Source: Bacillus sp. V5-8f
GTDB lineage: Bacteria; Bacillota; Bacilli; Bacillales; DSM-1321
NCBI RefSeq assembly: GCF_002863565.1
Contig: NZ_PGUW01000020.1
Coordinates: 1-34,857, forward strand
Reading direction: 5' to 3'
DNA: 34,857 nt
Under the pieces are notes generated by a model. It made no database searches. It was not told where the DNA came from and was given only the letters and a program-made list of their open reading frames with translations. The position numbers and the translations under genes were made by a program. Positions 29,185-34,857 of the stretch are shown here, piece after piece (positions within the stretch are counted from its first letter, which is position 1; every line of letters starts with the position of its first letter).

Positions 29185-30783
29185 ATGGCTGTGAATTCGA
29201 CAAAAGAGCTGTTTAGGGGAGCTGTAATCCTGAGTGTTGCTTCTATTTTCATGAAGATTCTTAGCGCGCTGTACAGGATTCCATACCAGAATATTGCGGG
29301 TGATATCGGATTTTATATATATCAACAGGTTTACCCTTTTTATGGTATTGCGGTTGCATTATCAACCCTCGGTTTTCCGATGGCAATATCAAAAATGGTT
29401 GCAGAACGGCATGATTCTAAAATAACGCTAAAGGAAATAATGCTGACATCATTGGCCCTATTAAGTGTGATGGGCATGCTATTCTTTTTGGCCCTTTATT
29501 TTGGTGCTGAATTTATTGCAGGCCAGATGAATGATCACCGTCTGGTTCAACTCATTCAGATAGCCGCGTTCTCCTTTTTGATAATGCCCATCGTTTCCGT
29601 AGCGAGAGGGTATTATCAAGGAATATATGATATGGTCCCGACAGCGGTATCCCAGGTTTCTGAACAACTGGTACGTGTGGGTGCAATCCTGTTGCTCTCT
29701 TTTATCCTTATTGAACAAGGATATTCATTATATCAAGCAGGAGCAGGAGCTGTTTTTGGTTCAGTGATAGGCGGGGTCATGGGAATTATCGTTCTGATAA
29801 CATTTATGTCGGTCAGGAAAGACTGGAACAACGTAATGCAATCCGGATTGCGGACAGGTCGCATCTTAACCGTGGCAAAAACCATTTTTTTATATGGTGT
29901 AACATTTAGTGTTACAAGCTTGATCCTGGTCTTGTTCCAACTTGTCGATTCCATGAACCTTTATATGCTACTAAGAAAAAGCGGTTTAGGAACAGTGTCG
30001 GCTAAGGAATGGAAAGGTATATATGACAGAGGCCAACCGCTGATCCAGCTTGGAACAGTGGTTTCCAATTCAATTGCTCTATCTCTCGTGCCCGTACTAT
30101 CAGGATATATAGCCAAGAGGAAAAAAAGTGAAATCAACCATATGATTAAATTGGTGTTAATCATAAGCCTGACGTTTGGAACAGCAGCTTCCATCGGCCT
30201 GATTTGCATTATGGAGCCTGTTAATTATATGCTTTTTACAGACACGAAAGGATCATCGACGCTTGCTGTCCTGTCTGTTTCCATACTTTTCACTTCTTTA
30301 ATTATGGCCCAAGCCTCGGTATTGCAAAGTATGGGCCATACCATGGAAACGATGCTAATTCTATTAGCGGGTATTCTAACCAAGTGGTTTTTAAACCTGT
30401 TGTTAGTACCACAGTATCAAATAATGGGCGCTGCCCTCGCTACGGTCCTTGGTTTTTTTCTAATGTCTTTTCTGTTGTTCATAGTTTTAAAAAAGAGGGT
30501 TAGTCAGCCATTTTTTGATAAAAAACAGTTGTGGATTCTCCTGATTGCAACATTATCGATGACGATGGTACTTTTTCTGATTAATGAGCTTGTTAACGGA
30601 ATCCTTGGACAAATCGGTATCAGCAGAAGTATCGCTGCGTTCCAGGCATTGGGTAGTGCGGCTGTTGGTGGATTCCTGTTTATAGCTGTAATTATACGCC
30701 AGGGAATGTTCACTAGCAGTGAACTGTATATGGTACCTTTTGGAACTAAACTGGCATTTTTATTGCCAAAAAACAAATCATGA
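29185..30783 (+). CDS. yabM: MOP-family polysaccharide flippase-like membrane protein (YabM)
   Basis: A 532-residue integral membrane protein with about 14 predicted transmembrane helices, of the MOP superfamily, SpoVB/MurJ-like group. The N-terminus LFRGAVILSVASIFMKILSALYRIPYQNIAG is the signature of this family. Relatives move lipid-linked glycan precursors, and in B. subtilis YabM is one of the SpoVB-like paralogues. Its own substrate is not known. ATG 29185 has AAGGGA at 7-nt spacing; TTG 29179 is too close. yabN starts 14 nt after the stop. Confidence 0.88.
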   Translation: MAVNSTKELFRGAVILSVASIFMKILSALYRIPYQNIAGDIGFYIYQQVYPFYGIAVALSTLGFPMAISKMVAERHDSKITLKEIMLTSLALLSVMGMLFFLALYFGAEFIAGQMNDHRLVQLIQIAAFSFLIMPIVSVARGYYQGIYDMVPTAVSQVSEQLVRVGAILLLSFILIEQGYSLYQAGAGAVFGSVIGGVMGIIVLITFMSVRKDWNNVMQSGLRTGRILTVAKTIFLYGVTFSVTSLILVLFQLVDSMNLYMLLRKSGLGTVSAKEWKGIYDRGQPLIQLGTVVSNSIALSLVPVLSGYIAKRKKSEINHMIKLVLIISLTFGTAASIGLICIMEPVNYMLFTDTKGSSTLAVLSVSILFTSLIMAQASVLQSMGHTMETMLILLAGILTKWFLNLLLVPQYQIMGAALATVLGFFLMSFLLFIVLKKRVSQPFFDKKQLWILLIATLSMTMVLFLINELVNGILGQIGISRSIAAFQALGSAAVGGFLFIAVIIRQGMFTSSELYMVPFGTKLAFLLPKNKS

Positions 30784-30797
30784 AGGGATTAATTAAA

Positions 30798-32273
30798 ATG
30801 GGAAATGCAATAACCATCATAGGCCTGGGAGCCGGTGATTTAGATCAGCTTCCTCTTGGCGTCTATAAAAGGCTAAAAAATGCTTCGAATTGCCTGGTGC
30901 GCACGATGGATCACCCTGTTGTCAATGAATTGGCCGCCGAAGGTTTATTATTTGAGAGCTTTGATAAAATTTATGAAAAATACGACACGTTTGAAATGGT
31001 ATATGAAGAGATATCAGAAATCGTTCTTGACAGGGCAGGACAGGAAGACGTTGTTTATGCAGTGCCCGGACACCCCATGGTAGCAGAGAAAACGGTTCAG
31101 CTGTTGTTGGAGAAAGGGCCAAAACGCGATATCGAAATAAAAATGGAAGGTGGACAAAGCTTCCTAGATGCTTTATTCCTTGCTGTAAAAATTGATCCGA
31201 TTGACGGATTTCAACTGTTGGATGGCACGGCTCTTTCACGGGATGATCTAAAAACAGACCAGCATATGATAATTGGACAGGTGTATGATCAATTTACGGC
31301 TTCAGATGTGAAGCTGACCTTAATGGAGAAGCTGCCGGATGATCATGAAGTGATGATAGTAAGAGCTGCCGGAAGTAAAGACCAAACCATAAAGAAAGTA
31401 CCTCTGTATGAATTGGACAGGAATATGGAGGAATTAAGCAATGTAACTAGTGTTTATGTTCCTCCCGTTACAAATGAAGCACACCTTTATAAGGAATTCT
31501 CTAAATTGCGAGAAATCATTGCACAGCTAAGGGGACCAGATGGATGTCCTTGGGATAAAAAACAAACTCATGCCAGTTTGAAGCCCTACTTAATTGAGGA
31601 AGCTTATGAATTGATTGATGCTATCGATGATGAAGATGACGAATCAATGATTGGAGAGCTTGGTGATGTGTTACTTCAGGTACTGCTGCATTCCCAAATA
31701 GCCGAAGATGAAGGAATGTTTACCATAGATGATGTTGTAGAAGAAATTTCTGCAAAAATGGTACGCCGGCACCCGCATGTTTTTGGAGATGTAAAAGTAT
31801 CAGGAACCGAGGATGTCTTGAAAAACTGGCAAGAGATCAAAGCTGAAGAGAAATTGGGGAAGGAATCAAATAAAAAATCTTTGCTTTATGATGTAGGCAA
31901 GTCACTGCCGAGCCTTATCCGAGGTCATGAATTGCAAAAGCGTGCCGCTAAAGTAGGATTTGATTGGCCGGATATCGAGGGAGCCCTAGAAAAAGTAAAA
32001 GAGGAAGTAGCGGAACTTGAAATCGAACTGAAGATGGACCACAATATAGAAAAGATCAAGAATGAGCTTGGCGATCTCTTCTTTGCACTTGTGAATGTAG
32101 CTAGGTTTTATGGAATACAGGCGGAAGAGGCAATGAACGCCACAAACCGGAAGTTCTACAATCGCTTTACATATATAGAGAACCGGGTCAAACAAAGCGG
32201 CAAAAGCTTTGATGATTTTTCCCTAGACCAATTAGACCAATGGTGGGAAGAAGCAAAAACAAAGGGATATTAA
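30798..32273 (+). CDS. yabN: YabN: tetrapyrrole-methylase-like domain fused to MazG pyrophosphohydrolase
   Basis: A 491-residue fusion protein. The N-terminal part (1-about 220) is a SAM-dependent methylase fold of the CbiF/RsmI type (ITIIGLGAGDLDQLP, YAVPGHPMVAE). The C-terminal part (about 235-491) holds two MazG repeats, with LRGPDGCPWDKKQTHASLKPYLIEEAYELIDAI, ELGDVLLQVLLHS and the second set EEVAELE/ELGDLFFALVN supplying acidic metal ligands. MazG hydrolyses nucleoside triphosphates (housecleaning); the role of the methylase half is unknown. ATG 30798 follows AAGGGA at 9 nt; ATG 30780 overlaps the yabM stop. Confidence 0.93.
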   Translation: MGNAITIIGLGAGDLDQLPLGVYKRLKNASNCLVRTMDHPVVNELAAEGLLFESFDKIYEKYDTFEMVYEEISEIVLDRAGQEDVVYAVPGHPMVAEKTVQLLLEKGPKRDIEIKMEGGQSFLDALFLAVKIDPIDGFQLLDGTALSRDDLKTDQHMIIGQVYDQFTASDVKLTLMEKLPDDHEVMIVRAAGSKDQTIKKVPLYELDRNMEELSNVTSVYVPPVTNEAHLYKEFSKLREIIAQLRGPDGCPWDKKQTHASLKPYLIEEAYELIDAIDDEDDESMIGELGDVLLQVLLHSQIAEDEGMFTIDDVVEEISAKMVRRHPHVFGDVKVSGTEDVLKNWQEIKAEEKLGKESNKKSLLYDVGKSLPSLIRGHELQKRAAKVGFDWPDIEGALEKVKEEVAELEIELKMDHNIEKIKNELGDLFFALVNVARFYGIQAEEAMNATNRKFYNRFTYIENRVKQSGKSFDDFSLDQLDQWWEEAKTKGY

Positions 32274-32290
32274 GGTGGGAACTAATTAAT

Positions 32291-32569
32291 ATGACAATGA
32301 GATTGGATAAATTTCTTAAGGTTTCAAGATTGATTAAGCGACGTACACTTGCCAAGGAAGTTGCCGATAAGGGAAGAGTTTTTATAAACGGCCAACAGGC
32401 AAAGGCTAGTTCAACCGTTAAGGTCGGAGATGAATTGTCCGTCCAGTTTGGGCAGAAAAAAGTTACGGTTGTCATCAATCGAATTCAGGATACAACAAAA
32501 AAAGAAGAAGCTGCTGATATGTACACCGTCATCAAGGAAGAGAAAACAGTTGAAGAGAACCCGCTGTAA
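32291..32569 (+). CDS. rqcP: Ribosome-associated quality-control protein RqcP (YabO, S4 domain)
   Basis: A 92-residue S4-domain RNA-binding protein (Hsp15 family). In B. subtilis RqcP works with RqcH to add C-terminal alanine tails to nascent chains on obstructed 50S subunits. The conserved MRLDKFLKVSRLIKRRTLAKEVADKGRVFINGQQAKAS is intact. ATG 32291 is best spaced from AAGGTGGGA; the second ATG (32297) matches the annotated B. subtilis start and is also possible. It follows yabN by 17 nt in the same operon. Confidence 0.92.
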   Translation: MTMRLDKFLKVSRLIKRRTLAKEVADKGRVFINGQQAKASSTVKVGDELSVQFGQKKVTVVINRIQDTTKKEEAADMYTVIKEEKTVEENPL

Positions 32570-32578
32570 CAGGCTTGT

Positions 32579-32606
32579 TCTAATTCCCTTACTTACACAT
32601 ATACTT
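32579..32606 (+). promoter_or_regulatory. Possible sigma-E promoter of yabP-yabQ
   Basis: TCTAATT (32579-32585) and CATATACTT (32598-32606) resemble the sigma-E elements KMATATT and CATACACAT, but the spacer is 12 nt and several positions differ. yabP and yabQ are sigma-E genes in B. subtilis. Confidence 0.35.
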
Positions 32607-32636
32607 GTACAAAATGTGTTAATGTGAGGGATGAGA

Positions 32637-32942
32637 ATGAGCCAATATTTTGACCCGGCACAAAACAGTACAAAGGCAGTTCCAGAACATGATGTGGTAA
32701 TGAGAGGGCGCCGCTTGTTGGAAATAACTGGCGTTAAACAAGTAGAAAGTTTCGATAACGAGGAATTCCTGCTAGAGACCGTCATGGGGTTTTTATCGAT
32801 TAGGGGCCAGAACCTGCAAATGAAAAATCTTGACGTCGATAAAGGAATCGTGTCCATTAAAGGAAAAATCTTTGATCTCGTATACTTGGACGACCAATCA
32901 GGAGAAAAGGCTAAAGGGTTCTTTGGCAAGTTGTTCAAATGA
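32637..32942 (+). CDS. yabP: Sporulation protein YabP
   Basis: A 101-residue protein of the YabP/YqfC family, needed for sporulation in B. subtilis; its mechanism is not known. The conserved core is HDVVMRGRRLLEITGVKQVESFDNEEFLLETVMGFLSIRG, followed by a short beta-rich second half and a basic C-terminus. ATG 32637 has GTGAGGG at 6-nt spacing, whereas ATG 32631 directly abuts it. It overlaps yabQ by 4 nt (ATGA). Confidence 0.92.
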   Translation: MSQYFDPAQNSTKAVPEHDVVMRGRRLLEITGVKQVESFDNEEFLLETVMGFLSIRGQNLQMKNLDVDKGIVSIKGKIFDLVYLDDQSGEKAKGFFGKLFK

Positions 32943-33565
32943 CGTTAACCGTACAATTTTACACTCTTTTGGCGATGATTGGGATGGGCAGTTATTTTGG
33001 GGCTGCCCTGGATACGTACAATCGTTTTTTACAGAGGTCAAAGAGGAAAAGCTGGATTGTTTTTATCAATGATTTTCTTTTTTGGATCGTCCAAGGTTTA
33101 ATCATTTTTTATGTTTTGTTTTTGGTTAATGAAGGAGAACTAAGGTTATATTCTTTTGTTGCTTTGTTTTGTGGTTTTTCTGCGTACCAGGCTCTAATGA
33201 AAGGCGTATTTTTAAAATGCCTGGAAGCAGTAATCCATTTAATTATTGTGACGGCAAACTTTTTTATAAAATCATTTCAAACTCTCATATACCATCCGAT
33301 AAAATGGTTGGTAAGCGGAATTATACTTTTGATAACTGGCCTGGTTAAAGGGATTTATTCTCTTTTTTGCTGGTTTCTGAAGATGATATACTCAGTTGTT
33401 AAAATCATTACAAAACCGATCATCTGGATATTTACGGAAGTTTGGAATTTACTGCCGAAATCTGTTACAAAAAACATTGGGAAGATTTATAATAGAATTA
33501 CAGGATTTTTTTACAAAATAAAGAAATTTATTAAGAGAACTGTAGAGAAGTGGAGAAATAAATAA
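32939..33565 (+). CDS. yabQ: Sporulation membrane protein YabQ
   Basis: A 208-residue membrane protein required for cortex formation and located in the forespore outer membrane in B. subtilis. The conserved N-terminal half contains about four hydrophobic helices (MTLTVQFYTLLAMIGMGSYFGAALDTYNRF and on). The second half is strongly hydrophobic and basic, longer and less conserved. No good SD lies before the ATG, consistent with coupling to yabP through the 4-nt overlap. divIC follows after 11 nt. Confidence 0.9.
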   Translation: MTLTVQFYTLLAMIGMGSYFGAALDTYNRFLQRSKRKSWIVFINDFLFWIVQGLIIFYVLFLVNEGELRLYSFVALFCGFSAYQALMKGVFLKCLEAVIHLIIVTANFFIKSFQTLIYHPIKWLVSGIILLITGLVKGIYSLFCWFLKMIYSVVKIITKPIIWIFTEVWNLLPKSVTKNIGKIYNRITGFFYKIKKFIKRTVEKWRNK

Positions 33566-33576
33566 GGAGTGATAAA

Positions 33577-33963
33577 ATGGGGAGCCTCAGGAAGAGGAAC
33601 GTGGCGAAAATCGAATCACCTTTTGTACAGCAGCACGAAAAGCAGGTACAAGCAGTGGTCAATAAAAAGCGCGGCCTCGTTCGCCGGCTAACTTTATACG
33701 CCGTTTGTGCTGCCATTCTTTCTGTCCTGGCTGTCTCTGCGATGATATCACAGGCCGCTGCATTAGAGGAAAAGGAACAAAAGAAAGAACAGTTGGAACA
33801 AAAGCTTGCGGAGCTTAAAAGAAGTGAAGAGCTGTTAAACGAAGAAATTGTCAAACTCAACGATGAAGAATATATCGCCAAATTGGCCAGAAGAGATTAC
33901 TTTTTATCCGATAAAGGTGAAATTATTTTTAATCTGCCTAAAAAAAAGGAAGACAGTGACTGA
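33577..33963 (+). CDS. divIC: Cell division protein DivIC
   Basis: A 128-residue single-pass (type II) septal protein that joins DivIB and FtsL in the division complex. A basic cytoplasmic N-terminus (1-37) is followed by a transmembrane helix (about 38-60) and an extracytoplasmic coiled coil (about 61-95). The short C-terminal domain has the family segment EEYIAKLARRDYFLSDKGEIIF. The ATG follows AAGGAGTG. Its terminator overlaps the promoter of the next gene. Confidence 0.95.
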   Translation: MGSLRKRNVAKIESPFVQQHEKQVQAVVNKKRGLVRRLTLYAVCAAILSVLAVSAMISQAAALEEKEQKKEQLEQKLAELKRSEELLNEEIVKLNDEEYIAKLARRDYFLSDKGEIIFNLPKKKEDSD

Positions 33964-33981
33964 TATTGACACTGTTTTTTT
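33953..33981 (+). terminator. Terminator of divIC
   Basis: ACAGTG (33953-33958) pairs with CACTGT (33970-33975), followed by seven Ts. The stem is short and begins inside the divIC end. Confidence 0.65.
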
Positions 33982-33995
33982 CCTTTCGTTATAAT
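33966..33995 (+). promoter_or_regulatory. Sigma-A promoter of yabR
   Basis: TTGACA (33966-33971) and TATAAT (33990-33995), 18-nt spacer, are both perfect. A second overlapping TATAAT lies at 33995-34000. The -35 is inside the divIC terminator hairpin. Confidence 0.82.
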
Positions 33996-34042
33996 ATAAT
34001 ATAAAGTGAGTTTTAACATTTCTAAGGAGGAACATTTTTTTT

Positions 34043-34489
34043 ATGTCAATTGAAGTAGGCAGCAAGTTACAGGGTAAAGTAACAGGCATTACTAATTTTG
34101 GGGCGTTCGTCGAGTTGCCGGAAGGGTCTACTGGCCTTGTTCATATCAGCGAGGTCGCTGACAATTATGTAAAAGACATCAATGATCATCTCAAAGTTGG
34201 TGACCAGGTAGAAGTCAAAGTCATCAATATTGATAACGGTAAAATCGGCTTATCTATCAAAAAGGCAAAAGACAGGCCAGAAGGACAGTCTTCTTATACA
34301 CAACGCCCACGCCATGGAAGAGGAAATGACAATCGTTCCAAGGACTTCCGTTCAAAGGATAATTTCCGTCCCAAAGAAAACTTTGAACAAAAAATGGCGC
34401 GTTTCTTAAAAGATAGTGAAGACCGCTTATCCTCTCTCAAGCGTAATACCGAAACCAAACGGGGAGGCAGAGGAGGAAGACGCGGGTAA
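34043..34489 (+). CDS. yabR: S1-domain RNA-binding protein YabR
   Basis: A 148-residue protein with an N-terminal S1/OB-fold RNA-binding domain (about 1-73: VGSKLQGKVTGITNFGAFVELPEGSTGLVHISEV). A basic, low-complexity tail has Arg/Ser/Lys/Asp/Phe-rich imperfect repeats (98-114) and ends in Gly-Arg repeats. The family resembles the GSP13/YugI and PNPase S1 domains; its target is unknown. AAGGAGG lies 12 nt before the ATG, a longer gap than usual. A strong terminator follows. B. subtilis has tRNA genes and spoIIE next; here a minus-strand tRNA follows. Confidence 0.92.
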   Translation: MSIEVGSKLQGKVTGITNFGAFVELPEGSTGLVHISEVADNYVKDINDHLKVGDQVEVKVINIDNGKIGLSIKKAKDRPEGQSSYTQRPRHGRGNDNRSKDFRSKDNFRPKENFEQKMARFLKDSEDRLSSLKRNTETKRGGRGGRRG

Positions 34490-34548
34490 ACCTGCTGCTG
34501 AAAAAAAAGTTAAGCAATTTTCCTATAAATTTTTCATTGATATATATA

Positions 34549-34592
34549 AAGGCAGACTCTCCATTTACAAGGAAGTCTGCCTTCTTTGTTTT
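34549..34592 (+). terminator. Terminator of yabR
   Basis: A perfect 10-bp stem AAGGCAGACT (34549-34558) / AGTCTGCCTT (34574-34583) is followed by a T-rich tract. Confidence 0.9.
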
Positions 34593-34672
34593 CGGTTTTT
34601 AATGTAATTAAATAAGCTATTTACGGTTATCAAATGACTTATATGCCAGTTTAAAAATGCAAGCATACATAT

Positions 34673-34700
34673 AAAAAAACACCTCGAACATTCGAGGTGT
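34673..34700 (-). terminator. Terminator of the minus-strand tRNA-Glu transcript
   Basis: The self-complementary arms ACACCTCGAA / TTCGAGGTGT (34679-34700) are followed on the minus strand by seven Ts (34672-34678). Confidence 0.88.
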
Positions 34701-34713
34701 ACCGTTTTGTAAA

Positions 34714-34785
34714 TGACCCGTACGGGATTCGAACCCGTGTTACCGCCGTGAAAGGGCGGTGTCTTAACCGCTTGACCAACGGGCC
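34714..34785 (-). tRNA. tRNA-Glu (anticodon UUC)
   Basis: A 72-nt cloverleaf reads on the minus strand from GGCCCGT to ACGGGTC plus discriminator A. The anticodon stem is CCGCC/GGCGG with loop CTTTCAC; anticodon TTC lies at 34750-34752. The T arm contains GGTTCGAATCC. CCA is not encoded. No promoter is evident between it and the upstream hairpin, so it may be read from the rRNA operon. Confidence 0.97.
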
Positions 34786-34816
34786 AAATTTTACCATGAA
34801 TATAAGACAAAATAAA

Positions 34817-34835
34817 AACCCCAATTTTTGGGGTT
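34817..34835 (-). terminator. Hairpin between 5S rRNA and tRNA-Glu
   Basis: AACCCCAA / TTGGGGTT with a 3-nt loop lies directly after the 5S 3' end on the minus strand, followed by TTTATTTTG. It looks like an intrinsic terminator, though it would separate the tRNA from the rRNA operon. Confidence 0.75.
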
Positions 34836-34857
34836 GCCTGGCAACGTCCTACTCTCG
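34836..34857 (-). rRNA. 5S rRNA, 3' end only (cut by the window edge)
   Basis: The minus strand reads CGAGAGTAGGACGTTGCC and then AGGC, the conserved 3' terminus of Bacillus 5S rRNA. Only 22 nt are inside the window. The rest of the rRNA operon would lie to the right. Confidence 0.88.

Noticed and set aside
34786..34816. Promoter for tRNA-Glu with TAAAAT just before the gene
   Set aside because: On the minus strand TAAAAT ends only a few nt before the tRNA 5' end, so initiation would fall inside the tRNA, and no -35 is present.

Overview
This window is a chromosomal block from an endospore-forming Bacillaceae bacterium. Gene content and order match the origin-proximal region of Bacillus subtilis from csfB to yabR. 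Sporulation genes (gin, fin, yabG, sspF, spoVG, spoVT, yabP, yabQ), Spo0A boxes at abrB and sigma-B/F/G/H/K-type promoters all point to a spore former. Genus and species cannot be fixed from the sequence alone. Two genes usually found between csfB and yaaO in B. subtilis (xpaC, yaaN) are absent, so this is not a close copy of that genome.

Layout. 1-390: a terminator at the very edge, then a non-coding stretch with a large foldable element. 404-2900: gin, a PLP decarboxylase (yaaO) and tmk. 3057-6085: darA, yaaR, holB, ricT, yabA (c-di-AMP sensing, clamp loader, RNase Y specificity, initiation control). 6217-8096: trmN6, yazA, rsmI, overlapping and translationally coupled. 8151-8435: abrB on the minus strand, with its sigma-A promoter and two Spo0A boxes. 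8436-9120: a long regulatory interval ending in a short leader with a terminator before metG. 9121-11118: metG, followed by a near-perfect parS site. 11457-15245: tatD family, yabE, rnmV, ksgA. 15421-17248: yabG, veg with tandem promoters, sspF. 17515-20176: ispE, purR, ridA, spoVG. 20416-24618: glmU, prs, ctc, pth, fin. 24726-28259: mfd. 28462-32569: spoVT, a MOP-family flippase (yabM), yabN/mazG, rqcP. 32637-34489: yabP, yabQ, divIC, yabR. The right edge carries tRNA-Glu(UUC) and the 3' end of a 5S rRNA, both on the minus strand and convergent with everything else.

Functionally the window mixes translation and RNA maintenance (metG, ksgA, rsmI, rnmV, trmN6, pth, ctc, rqcP), DNA replication and repair (tmk, holB, yabA, mfd), precursor metabolism (prs, glmU, ispE, purR), cell division (divIC) and stage-specific sporulation regulators. 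Gin and Fin, the zinc-binding anti-sigma factors for sigma-G and sigma-F, are both present. The sequence starts and ends at what look like rRNA operon borders, suggesting a contig bounded by collapsed rRNA repeats.

There is no phage, insertion sequence, CRISPR array or defence island, and no clearly new multi-gene system. The items most worth a second look are non-coding: the element at 123-280, the metG leader, extra 0A-like heptamers at 8701-8727, the parS site, and the orientation of the right-hand rRNA/tRNA.
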